Source of the DNA: Flammeovirgaceae bacterium 311
Lineage (GTDB): Bacteria; Bacteroidota; Bacteroidia; Cytophagales; Cyclobacteriaceae
Direction of reading: 5' to 3'
Assembly (NCBI GenBank): GCA_000597885.1
Contig: CP004371.1
Coordinates: 5,782,001-5,846,000 of the forward strand
Length of the DNA: 64,000 nucleotides
In this document: positions 44,101-52,613 of the stretch, piece after piece
Layout of the letters: every line of letters begins with the position of its first letter
Position numbering within the stretch: position 1 is the first letter of the stretch
Notes under the pieces: generated by a model
The model's input: the letters and a program-made list of their open reading frames with translations, nothing else
Databases searched by the model: none
Told to the model about the DNA's origin: nothing
Made by a program: the position numbers and the translations under genes

Positions 44101-44883
44101 ATGAATGATGTTATGAAGAATTTTTTACTGTTCGCTTCCATAAGCTTTTTATTTGGCTGTTCTTCCAACAATTCAACCGCAGATGCCGGAGTGCAGGCGG
44201 CATCAAATCCAGATAAATTTACCTCACTAGCTGCAGCACCAAACGCATTAACCGCAGAGGAGGAGGCCGATGGCTGGGAGCTGCTGTTCGATGGCACCAA
44301 CACAGATCAATGGACCGGGGTTGGCAGTGATACATTTCCTGAAAACGGTTGGATAATTGAAAATGAAGCACTGGTGCTGGCAGAGGGCGGGAACATCATG
44401 ACCAGGAAGGAGTATGCTGACTTTGACCTTAGGTTTGAATTTAACATGACGCCGGCTGCCAATAGTGGCATAAAGTATTATGTAAGTAAACTGACTAATA
44501 AGGAAAGCGGGAAGGTGGTAACAAATGGTCCGGAATATCAGATTATCGATGATTATACCAATCCTGATGTGAAAGACCAGGCAGATGAAAGGGAGAAAGC
44601 TGCAGCCCTTTATCTGCTGTATGCTCCCACAGATAAAAACCTATTACCTGCCGGACAATGGAATACAGGCAGGATCGTATCCAAAGACCAAAAAGTTGAG
44701 CACTGGCTGAATGGCGTACAGGTATTAAGCTATAACAGGGGAAGCCAGGATTTCCGGGAACGTAAAAAAGCTACAAAGTTCAAAAATTACGATGCATACG
44801 GGGAGTCGGAGCGGGGGCATATTTTGCTGACGGACCATGGGGACAAGGTGTACTTCAGAAACATAAAAATAAAACAGCTATAG
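44101..44883 (+). CDS. DUF1080 lipoprotein (3-keto-disaccharide hydrolase-like)
   Basis: A 260-residue lipoprotein (FASISFLFGCSS as lipobox; the ATG at 44113 is an alternative start). The whole mature part is one DUF1080 domain: EADGWELLFDGTNTDQWTG, GWIIENEALVLAEGGNIMTR, DFDLRFEFNMTPAANSGIKYYVSK, GPEYQIIDDYTNPD, AAALYLLYAPTDKNLLPAGQWNT, EHWLNGVQVLSYNRGSQDFRE, and GHILLTDHGDKVYFRNIKIK. These are all the family landmarks, including the Asp-Gly-Thr and DHGDKVYFRNI motifs. In Bacteroides such enzymes split 3-keto-glycosides formed by a partner dehydrogenase. The gene lies between the PQQ dehydrogenase and three exported Gfo/Idh/MocA genes, which supports that role here. Confidence 0.88.
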   Translation: MNDVMKNFLLFASISFLFGCSSNNSTADAGVQAASNPDKFTSLAAAPNALTAEEEADGWELLFDGTNTDQWTGVGSDTFPENGWIIENEALVLAEGGNIMTRKEYADFDLRFEFNMTPAANSGIKYYVSKLTNKESGKVVTNGPEYQIIDDYTNPDVKDQADEREKAAALYLLYAPTDKNLLPAGQWNTGRIVSKDQKVEHWLNGVQVLSYNRGSQDFRERKKATKFKNYDAYGESERGHILLTDHGDKVYFRNIKIKQL

Positions 44884-44940
44884 GCGATGCTATAAAGGTG
44901 CCATTCGTGAATTCAGAGCCTGATTGCTCAACTTTAATAA

Positions 44941-44969
44941 TTTCAGGATGGGATTTATCCCCCCTGAAA
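44941..44969 (+). terminator. Hairpin after DUF1080 gene
   Basis: Stem of TTTCAGG and GGGA with TCCC and CCTGAAA around the loop TTTA, starting 58 bases after the stop codon. No T run follows, so it may be a transcript-end stabiliser or a weak terminator. Confidence 0.4.
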
Positions 44970-45143
44970 GGGTCTGATTAATAGAGCAGTTCTGTGTAAA
45001 CCATGCTGTTCCAGGGCTTACTGGCCTTTTACAGGGTCTATAGAGTGCTCTGGGATCTTCCTGCCGGGTATAAAAGCCTTTGCTGGCAGCGTTTACAGCA
45101 TTAAGCCGGGGCGAATAAAGCTTCTGAATACATTAGGATTACT

Positions 45144-46367
45144 ATGAAGAGCAATAGATTCTCTCGCAGGCACTTTCTTTTAACAGGCGCCGCTGCGGCT
45201 TCGGGCCTGGCGGCTTTCGGTTTATCAGCCAGTCCGGCAATGGATTTTGTGGCTGCCAGGACAGACACGCTGCGTATTGGCATTATTGGTACAGGGGGGA
45301 GGGGCGAGGGCATAGCCATGCTCCTGAAGGAAATACCAGACGTAGCGCTGGTTGCCTGCTGCGATCTGATACCGGAGCGACTGCAGAAAGTAATGAAACA
45401 TGCAGCCAGAGGTGCCAAAGCATTTATAGACTACAGAAAGCTGCTGGAAGAAAAAAACATTGATGCAGTGGTTGTTGCCACACCCCTTCACCTGCACCAT
45501 CAGATGGGAGTTGATGCACTGGAGGCAGGTAAGCATGTATACATGGAAAAAACAATGACCTACGATATTCCCCAGTCGATTGATCTGGTTCGGAGGGTCA
45601 GGAATTCGGGGCTTGTTTTTCATGTAGGCCATCAATACCGCTCCTTTCCCTTTTATCATAAAGTTTACGAGGCCGTTACAAAAGGCTGGTGTGGCGAGAT
45701 CACCCATATTGAAAGCCAGTACAACCGTAACAGCAGCTGGCGCAGAGGCGTATCCGACCCTGCAATGGAGCGCTTGATCAACTGGAGGCTGTACCGGGAA
45801 TACTCAGGTGGTTTGATGGCAGAACTTTGCTCCCACCAGATAGACATTGCAAACTGGATTCTTGGCAGTCCGCCTACGAAAGTTACGGGGTTTGGCGGGA
45901 TTGATTACTGGAAAGATGGCCGGGATATTTTCGATAATGTCCGTACCCTGTACGAATATCCCAATGGCGTGAAGTCAAGTGTTACTTCGATATTAACAAA
46001 CGCTTATCAGGGGGTTTCGATGCGCATACTGGGTACTAAAGCTACCCTTGAAATACAGGATGATCAGGCACTGCTTATTCCTGAACATACTAAGGTTGAG
46101 CATGGCACGGTAGATGGATTTACCGGGGCAACGAAAAAGTCGTGGGCTCCGGGAGAAGCAACCCCTATTGCTGTGGCAAGTGAGGAAGGTCCGAAAGATT
46201 CTCCTACCTATTATGCATTTGTGGAATTCTTCGACTGCATCAGAAATAATAAACAGCCTGCTTCTAATGTAGAAACAGGTAATACTACTGCTATTGCAGT
46301 TCATATGGGCAATATGGCAATGCGAAATGAAAAAGTACAATACTGGAAGCCTGAATATTCTCTGTAG
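45144..46367 (+). CDS. Tat-exported Gfo/Idh/MocA oxidoreductase (first)
   Basis: A 407-residue NAD(P)-dependent oxidoreductase with a Tat signal (FSRRHFLLTGAAAASGL). Rossmann motifs are RIGIIGTGGRGEGIA and VALVACCDLIPER; the EKP-like catalytic motif reads YMEKTMTYDI with Lys kept. The C-terminal domain carries GHQYRSFPF, NWRLYREYSGGLMAELCSHQIDIANWILG (Asp and His of the active-site helix) and VTSILTNAYQGVSMRILG. This is the exported family 1-like group found in 3-keto sugar loci of Bacteroidota. The reaction is probably oxidation or reduction at C3 or C2 of a free sugar, in the periplasm with tightly bound NAD. Substrate unknown. Confidence 0.88.
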   Translation: MKSNRFSRRHFLLTGAAAASGLAAFGLSASPAMDFVAARTDTLRIGIIGTGGRGEGIAMLLKEIPDVALVACCDLIPERLQKVMKHAARGAKAFIDYRKLLEEKNIDAVVVATPLHLHHQMGVDALEAGKHVYMEKTMTYDIPQSIDLVRRVRNSGLVFHVGHQYRSFPFYHKVYEAVTKGWCGEITHIESQYNRNSSWRRGVSDPAMERLINWRLYREYSGGLMAELCSHQIDIANWILGSPPTKVTGFGGIDYWKDGRDIFDNVRTLYEYPNGVKSSVTSILTNAYQGVSMRILGTKATLEIQDDQALLIPEHTKVEHGTVDGFTGATKKSWAPGEATPIAVASEEGPKDSPTYYAFVEFFDCIRNNKQPASNVETGNTTAIAVHMGNMAMRNEKVQYWKPEYSL

Positions 46368-46562
46368 CTAATTGCTTTAGAAAATGGGGGTAGTAAGTAG
46401 CCGGAATAGGCCTTAAAGTTTTCGGTAAAAAAACATTCAGCTCCATTAAGTAAGCCAAAAAAGCAAAAGGGGTCCGCTGGCTGATCAGGTTTTTTACAGC
46501 AGCAGCGGTCTGTTCTGGAATATCCAAGCAATAAAGTGATAAAAAATATAACCGTTCTCAAC

Positions 46563-47915
46563 ATGGTAATCAGCGATAATTCACGCAGAGATTTTATAAA
46601 AAAGGCAGTGACTGGTACTGCAGCACTTTCTTTAGCAAGTGTTTTACCTGCTTTCAGCGCCAAAAGCTACTCCAGCATTATTGGATCGAACGAAAGGATC
46701 AATGTAGGTGTGATGGGGGTAAACGGCAGGGGGCGTGCGCTCGCTAAAAACTTTGCGTCACAGTCAAATTGCGAAGTCACCTTTATTTCTGATGTAGACT
46801 CACGGGCTACTGAAAAATGCATGGCAAGTTTGGCCGAAATTCAGAAAAGAAAGCCTAAGGCAGAGCCAGATTTCAGGAAGGCCCTGGAAAGTAAAAACAT
46901 GGATGCCTTAGTGGTTGCTACACCAGACCACTGGCACGCCCCAGCCGCTATTCTGGCATCCAAGGCAGGAAAACATGTATATCTTGAAAAGCCCTGCAGC
47001 CATAACCCTAACGAAGGTGAGCTGCTGATTGCAGCGGTAAACAAATATAACAATGTAATCCAGATGGGGAACCAGCGCCGTTCCTGGTCTAAAATCATAG
47101 AGGCCATTGATCAATTGAAAAGTGGCGTGATTGGCAGGCCCTATTTTGCAAAAGGCTGGTACACGAACAATCGCGGATCAATGGGAATAGGCAAGGTGGT
47201 AGCGGTGCCTGCATGGCTTGATTATGAGCTATGGCAGGGCCCGGCGCCAAGGATGCCCTACAAGGATAATGTGATCCATTATAACTGGCACTGGATATGG
47301 AACTGGGGAACCGGGGAAGCGCTGAATAATGGAACCCACATGGTTGACTTGATGCGTTGGGGATTAGGGGTGGAGTATCCTACCCGTGTAACGTCGGCAG
47401 GAGGCCGTTACCGTTATCAGGATGATTGGGAAACACCCGATACTCAGGTTATAACGCTTGAGTTTCCCAATAAGACCAGCATGACATGGGAGGGGCGTAG
47501 CTGTAACGGAAGAACAATTGAAGGAACAGGCGCCGGGGTAATGTTTTATGGAGAGACAGGTTCTATGTTACTGGATGGCGAAAACTCTTATAAAATTTAC
47601 GACCTGAAGAATAATGTTGTTAAAGAGGTGGCAAGTGAAACTGTGGTTGACGGACATGACTTAAGAGATCCATCACAGGCATTGGATGCCATTCACATCC
47701 AGAATTTCTTCAATGCTATAAATAAGGGAGCAAGGTTAAATGCAGATATAGTAGGAGGCCACCAAAGCACATTGCTTTGTCAGCTTGGAAATATAGCCCT
47801 GCGCTCGGGAGGTGTCTTGAACATTGATCCTTCTAACGGGCATATCATCGGTAATGCAGAAGCCCAGAAGCTATGGGGTAGAGCATATGAGCCGGGCTGG
47901 GAGCCTAAAGTATAG
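46563..47915 (+). CDS. Tat-exported Gfo/Idh/MocA oxidoreductase (second)
   Basis: A 450-residue protein, starting at ATG 46563 to fit the Tat motif (SRRDFIKKAVTGTAALSLA). It has the NAD motif VGVMGVNGRGRALAKNF, VTFISDVDSRA, the catalytic GKHVYLEKPCSHNP with the intact EKP, GNQRRSWSKIIEAI, and the HYNWHWIWNWGTGEALNNG and THMVDLMRWGLG segments typical of the large Bacteroidota/Planctomycetes group of exported oxidoreductases. The LEFPNKTSMTWEGRSCNG strand and GETGSMLLDG follow. It lies 195 bases after the previous oxidoreductase. All active residues seem present. The substrate is probably a free sugar, unproven. Confidence 0.9.
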   Translation: MVISDNSRRDFIKKAVTGTAALSLASVLPAFSAKSYSSIIGSNERINVGVMGVNGRGRALAKNFASQSNCEVTFISDVDSRATEKCMASLAEIQKRKPKAEPDFRKALESKNMDALVVATPDHWHAPAAILASKAGKHVYLEKPCSHNPNEGELLIAAVNKYNNVIQMGNQRRSWSKIIEAIDQLKSGVIGRPYFAKGWYTNNRGSMGIGKVVAVPAWLDYELWQGPAPRMPYKDNVIHYNWHWIWNWGTGEALNNGTHMVDLMRWGLGVEYPTRVTSAGGRYRYQDDWETPDTQVITLEFPNKTSMTWEGRSCNGRTIEGTGAGVMFYGETGSMLLDGENSYKIYDLKNNVVKEVASETVVDGHDLRDPSQALDAIHIQNFFNAINKGARLNADIVGGHQSTLLCQLGNIALRSGGVLNIDPSNGHIIGNAEAQKLWGRAYEPGWEPKV

Positions 47916-48159
47916 TTTCCTGTCAGAGTTCCTGTAAACAAACCAGCCCAGACCCTGCATTTAGCAGCTTGTGTGTTTGTTACTTCGACTCATGCGTCAG
48001 TAGTATTTGTTTTTACTGATGTATTTGCCTTTGATATTCTGTTTTGACAGCAGTAAAAGGATTTAGACTATCAGCTTTAGTCCAACAGTACAGGCAAACC
48101 AGTATGCAGCTATAGAGCAGGCAAATGTCCTCCTTTCTCGTAAAATTATTAAGTGCCCG

Positions 48160-49605
48160 ATGATAAGTAAAAACACTTTATTTTCTGTTGCAGGTCTGTT
48201 AAGCCTGTTAACTGCTTTTTCATGTTCTACAAAAGCTCAGATGGAGGAAAATATATCCGGCTTTACCGGGGCCGGTAAAGAAGTTAAACTGATGGTTCTT
48301 AACCCCGGCCACTTTCATGCTGCTTTGGTGCAAAAATCGGTGTATCCTCAGGTAGATTCGGTAGTGCATGTGTATGCACCCGAAGGTCCGGAGCTGGAAG
48401 CATACCTTACTGCTATTGATAGTTACAACGCAAGGGCTGCAGCACCAACAAACTGGAACCTGAAGATCTATAAAGGTCCTGACCATCTGCAAAAAATGCT
48501 CGATGAAAGAGCGGGAAATGTGATGGTGGTTGCAGGGAATAATCAGAAAAAAACAGAATACATAAAAGCTGCTGTTGATGCAGGTATTCATGTGCTGGCC
48601 GATAAACCAATGGCCATAGACACCGAAGGTTTTGAGCTGTTGAAAGCATCATTTGCTTCAGCAGAAAAGAACAATGTTCTTTTATATGATATCATGACCG
48701 AGCGTTTTGAAATTTCCACCCTGCTGCAGAAAGAATTTTCAATGCTGCCCCGTGTTTTTGGTAAACTTGAAAAAGGAAGTCCGGAGAACCCGGCAGTAAC
48801 AAAGGAGAGTGTGCATCATTTTTATAAGAATGTGTCTGGCAGGCCACTGGTAAGACCAGGCTGGTTTTTTGATGTAGCACAGCAGGGAAATGGCATTGTA
48901 GATGTAACGACCCACCTTGTAGATCTTGTTCAGTGGGAATGCTTTCCTGCCCAGATCATTAATTACAGAGATGATATTGAAATGATCAGCGCCCGGCGCT
49001 GGACCACCGAATTAACACCTGCCCAGTTTGGGAAAGTTACCGGGTTAACTACCTATCCCGGCTATCTGGAAAAGGATGTTGCCAGCGACAATACCCTTAA
49101 GGTGTTCAGCAATGGGGAAATTAATTATAAAATTAAGGATGTTCATGCCAGAATTTCTGTGATCTGGAATTTTGAAGCTCCGGAAGGAAACGGAGACACA
49201 CATTATTCTATCATGAGGGGCTCCAAAGCCAATCTAATAATCCGCCAGGGAAAGGAAGAGCATTTTCAGCCTGAATTATACATAGAAGCAGTGGATGGCG
49301 CTGACCTGACTGCTTTTGGAGCAGACCTGCAACAAAGCCTGGCAAAGCTTCAGCAGAAATATCCAGGCATTCAGGTGAGGAAGGAAAGCCAGGAAAACCA
49401 GTGGAAGGTTGTTATTCCCCAAAATTACAGAAACGGACATGAAGCCCATTTCAAAGAGGTTGCTAAACAATACCTGGAGTATTTGGCAGCAGGGGAATTA
49501 CCTGAATGGGAAGTGCCCAATATGCTAAGCAAGTATTATGTTACCACCAGGGCATTGGAAATGGCCAGTCTGCAAGCTAATCCCGCTAAAGCAGGGATAG
49601 AGTAG
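48160..49605 (+). CDS. Exported Gfo/Idh/MocA-like protein with divergent C-terminal domain
   Basis: A 481-residue lipoprotein (signal ends LTAFSC). The N-terminal Rossmann part is atypical: LMVLNPGHFHAALVQKSVYPQVD replaces the usual glycine-rich GxGxxG loop with NPGHFH, then VMVVAGNNQKKTEYIKAAVDAGIHVLADKPM supplies the DKP version of the catalytic motif. The remainder (YDIMTERFEISTLLQKEF, GWFFDVAQQGNGIVDVTTHLVDLVQWE, YSIMRGSKANLIIRQG) matches the putative oxidoreductase C-terminal family found in Bacteroidota. The loss of the normal dinucleotide loop raises doubt that it binds NAD in the usual way. It ends the plus-strand set and is 245 bases after the second oxidoreductase. Function unknown. 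Confidence 0.82.
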   Translation: MISKNTLFSVAGLLSLLTAFSCSTKAQMEENISGFTGAGKEVKLMVLNPGHFHAALVQKSVYPQVDSVVHVYAPEGPELEAYLTAIDSYNARAAAPTNWNLKIYKGPDHLQKMLDERAGNVMVVAGNNQKKTEYIKAAVDAGIHVLADKPMAIDTEGFELLKASFASAEKNNVLLYDIMTERFEISTLLQKEFSMLPRVFGKLEKGSPENPAVTKESVHHFYKNVSGRPLVRPGWFFDVAQQGNGIVDVTTHLVDLVQWECFPAQIINYRDDIEMISARRWTTELTPAQFGKVTGLTTYPGYLEKDVASDNTLKVFSNGEINYKIKDVHARISVIWNFEAPEGNGDTHYSIMRGSKANLIIRQGKEEHFQPELYIEAVDGADLTAFGADLQQSLAKLQQKYPGIQVRKESQENQWKVVIPQNYRNGHEAHFKEVAKQYLEYLAAGELPEWEVPNMLSKYYVTTRALEMASLQANPAKAGIE

Positions 49606-49825
49606 CGGAGAATCTGCTGCCCCCTTACAAATTACAATACCAGCCACCATTATCATCTATAAATTAATGACCGGCTACAGAAGTAACCCGTCACTTCCTA
49701 TCTACATCATACTGTCAGGACTTCCTGTATCTGGCTTTAATGATTTGCGTCCTATCTATGGGCATGTGATGGGTATTTACACCAGGACTTGACAGCTTTT
49801 TGGCTGGATTGTATTGATGCGGGAA

Positions 49826-49859
49826 GTGGAGGAGGGGCCAGAGGCCCCATTAGCTCCAC
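49826..49859. terminator. Two-tier hairpin between convergent genes
   Basis: Outer stem GTGGAG/CTCCAC and inner stem GGGGCC/GGCCCC around the loop AGA, with small internal loops. It lies just beyond the stop codon of the minus-strand transporter and 220 bases after the plus-strand oxidoreductase. No T run, so the terminator role is tentative. Confidence 0.4.
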
Positions 49860-49879
49860 AAGGAATAAGCTACTGATGG

Positions 49880-51472
49880 CTACGCCACTACAGCAGGATC
49901 TTCGTCGAGTAAGTTTTTTCGGGACTCCTCCTGCTGCTGGATAGCACCCTCCTTCAGCACCACCACCTTATATCCACCTTTAGATTTGAAATACAGGATC
50001 AGCAACAGGTACACCACCAGCATAAAGGCAGGAAAAATGGCAATGGTCTGCAGGGCTTCCTTCTTGGCCAGCTCTGAAATAGACTGAATGGTGAACTGTA
50101 TCTCCTCATCTGCCCCGGCAACTTTCACCAGGTCTACAGCACGGTAATCACCAAATATGCTGGTCTTCTCTTCTGTAGCAAAGCTGGTATGCAGGGTGGT
50201 CTGGTTTTCCACATCATAGGTGGCCAGCTTAGTGTCTATGGTTTTGTCCTGCACAAAGCCCAGGATCACAGCGCCTACCACACCTGCGGCTATCATGCCC
50301 ACACCTCCGGTGATATTTAGCGTTAAGGCACCTCCTTTGGGAAAGCGCTCTGCTACCACGCCCAGCATGGTGGGCCAGAAGAAGGTTTTACCCAGCCCGA
50401 AAATAGTGGCAGCTACCAGCACCATTACCCCGGTAGATACCGATAAGAGCAGCAGCCCTGCCCCGGCAACTGCAGAACAGACTGCCAGCAGGCCCAGCGG
50501 AGATATTCTGTGAATGATAGATCCTGCAAAAAGGCGCAGCACGGCCATGATCGCAGAGGTATAGACCAGGATCCAGCCCGCCTGTATGCCGATGTTGCGC
50601 ATCTCCGGAGCCATCAGTTCAGAGATCCAGCTATCGGTGCCCAGCTCTGTGGTAGCCAGGGGAATCATCAGCAAAATCAGGATGATAAAGATGGGCTGCC
50701 CGAAGCTGCGTACATAGAAGCCAAAGATAGAAACAAGGGCCAGGGTAATGATGATGTTGGTCAGAAAGCTCCATTCAAAGATAGAGCCTACCTGAAATAC
50801 AATGAGTGCCGATACCACCAGGGCACCACCTATGCCTACTTCCTTGAGCATATCCAGGTAAGAGACACCTGCTTTTACCCGCTCGTTAATAGGGAAGCGC
50901 CGTGGAAACATCATCACACCATAGGCAATGGTGGGCAGCAGGATGAGGATCATTTTCAGTTTCCAGCTGGTTTCGGCACCCATCAGCAGCGCCATAATAC
51001 CTCCTAATACCAGGCCTGCCGGCCAGCCTGCATGCAGCATGTTCAGCCACTTGGTTTTATCCCGGGGAAACATGGTAGCCACCACCGGGTTCACCACTGC
51101 CTCAACCGTACCATTGCCCAGGGCCACAATAAAGGTGGCAATGTAGAGTGACCAGTAACCGGTGGCAAAGAAGGTGAGTACTGCCGAGGCAAGGTGGCAG
51201 ACAAAGGCAAAGATCATGGCATTCTTATAGCCTATGCGGTCAATGATAAGGCTGAAGAGCACAATGCTGATGGCAAAAGGCCAGAGCCCCACACCTGCAA
51301 TCTCGCCAATCTGAGTGTTGGTGAGGTTAAACTCTTCACCCCATTGCGGCAGGGTGAGTGCGCGCAGAATAAAGCCAAAAGAAGTAGTCACCAGGGCCAC
51401 AAAGCAGGCCCAGAATAATTTTTTATCAGGGGCTTCCTCTGCGGTGCCTGCTAAAGTGCTTGTGTTTTTCAT
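49880..51472 (-). CDS. MFS transporter with large loop near C-terminus
   Basis: A 530-residue major facilitator protein on the minus strand with about twelve helices. The start at 51472 is supported by GGAGAT immediately upstream and lacks the six extra residues of a longer frame. Helix 2-3 motif: SIVLFSLIIDRIGYKNAMIFAF, the family loop signature; later GLGKTFFWPTMLGVVAERFPKGGALTLN before helix 11. A hydrophilic segment of about 70 residues (around 410-480, with TLHTSFATEEKTSIFGDYRA) separates the last two helices and is longer than usual. The substrate is unknown; location beside the sugar oxidation set suggests a sugar or sugar acid. Confidence 0.85.
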   Translation of the reverse strand: MKNTSTLAGTAEEAPDKKLFWACFVALVTTSFGFILRALTLPQWGEEFNLTNTQIGEIAGVGLWPFAISIVLFSLIIDRIGYKNAMIFAFVCHLASAVLTFFATGYWSLYIATFIVALGNGTVEAVVNPVVATMFPRDKTKWLNMLHAGWPAGLVLGGIMALLMGAETSWKLKMILILLPTIAYGVMMFPRRFPINERVKAGVSYLDMLKEVGIGGALVVSALIVFQVGSIFEWSFLTNIIITLALVSIFGFYVRSFGQPIFIILILLMIPLATTELGTDSWISELMAPEMRNIGIQAGWILVYTSAIMAVLRLFAGSIIHRISPLGLLAVCSAVAGAGLLLLSVSTGVMVLVAATIFGLGKTFFWPTMLGVVAERFPKGGALTLNITGGVGMIAAGVVGAVILGFVQDKTIDTKLATYDVENQTTLHTSFATEEKTSIFGDYRAVDLVKVAGADEEIQFTIQSISELAKKEALQTIAIFPAFMLVVYLLLILYFKSKGGYKVVVLKEGAIQQQEESRKNLLDEDPAVVA

Positions 51473-51478
51473 ATCTCC
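51473..51478 (-). promoter_or_regulatory. Shine-Dalgarno-like sequence for MFS gene
   Basis: GGAGAT on the minus strand directly before the ATG at 51472. The core GGAG is only two bases from the start codon, closer than ideal, but it supports this start over the ATG at 51490. Confidence 0.4.
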
Positions 51479-52613
51479 AGGGTTGAACAAGAATCAATTC
51501 AGTCTTAGCAGTTTCAGCATGTGAAACTCCAGAAGCAGTATCTGCTAAGTGAGCTTAACAATAAACCGCTCCTAATCATGATGCTCAATGTCAGGAATGG
51601 TTTCTGCGTAAAGATGTATTCCGGATTTACAGAATCAAGCAAGCTGAAGCCATTCCACCTTTATTCCGACCCGTTAGTTAAAATACCTTTCAGCACTTTA
51701 TATAGGAGGAGGGGTATCACTTATTTCTTTACTCAGCCCTGGCCTCATCCATCTATGCTCTTGTAACTATGACATTAATGTAAAATTCGGCTGTGGGCCA
51801 TGCCCGCAGCCGAATTATAAACGCTTACCCAAAATGGTTTACATGCACCGGAAACCACCCCGGTTTAATGCCCTTAAACCAACCACAGAAAAAGGCATAC
51901 ACTGCAAACCATTTGTTCATTTAACCAACCAACATTTAAGCCGGGTTAAGCGTAACCAGTACTTCTTCAACCTCACGAAAAAAAAAGTACGGGATGCAAT
52001 CAAACATTCGTTCTGTGCTCCTTATATAGTAGAGTCACTGGTAGCAAAAATATCCCAAGGGGAAGTGTGTATTTTTTATATATTTTGAATGGTGTTCAGC
52101 CAGAGCAGGAAACAAATAACAACCAACAAGCGAATTTTAAGCTACAGCGCTTTCAATTTACTTAATCGGTGCCTGCGCTTTAGCTGGAAGCGGTTAAAAA
52201 GTAACAACAGATACTCTCTAAATTAGTACCATTGATAGAACTGTACACACTTCCACTTAAAACAATGCTATGGTAAGGTGAAATGTTAAAAAAGAGTTGC
52301 TGTGCCGATCTCTTTCTCTTCATACCAGTATTCATACAATCATTATTTAGGTTTTCATAAAGACACGGGTACTGATTCCATTCTAACTGCTACAGGAGCT
52401 TTAAAACAGCATCTCTGATCAACAGGGCTATTTTTTACTCGTCGGTAGTCTGAAAGAAGGAATTTTGCTTAAACCAGAATAAGCATGATAGTGGTTGCTT
52501 AGCCTAACTTTCTTTTCAATAGGTATTTTGTTATATTAAGCAAAAAACCTGCCTCTGGGCCCAGCATACGGCTGCTACGGTAGAATATGAGATAGAGTGA
52601 TTTTTAACCGAGC
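51479..52613. other. Long divergent gap with few signals
   Basis: About 1.1 kb between the divergent MFS and type-B T9SS genes. Short open frames at 51521-51766 and 51834-52088 have no recognisable protein character. A strong hairpin is at 51784-51816. The segment 52090-52600 is AT-rich and probably holds the promoter of the 52614 gene, but no clear element was assigned. Confidence 0.45.
51784..51816. repeat. Strong hairpin in the gap upstream of the MFS gene
   Basis: Perfect ten-base arms AATTCGGCTG and CAGCCGAATT, extended by GGG/CCC past one mismatch, around the loop CCATG. On the minus strand it is followed by TTTTA, resembling a terminator or attenuator about 310 bases before the MFS start codon. 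Confidence 0.5.

Noticed and set aside
51521-52088. Two short plus-strand frames of 81 and 84 codons
   Set aside because: They overlap the hairpin or AT-rich sequence, lack a credible start context and show no family pattern.
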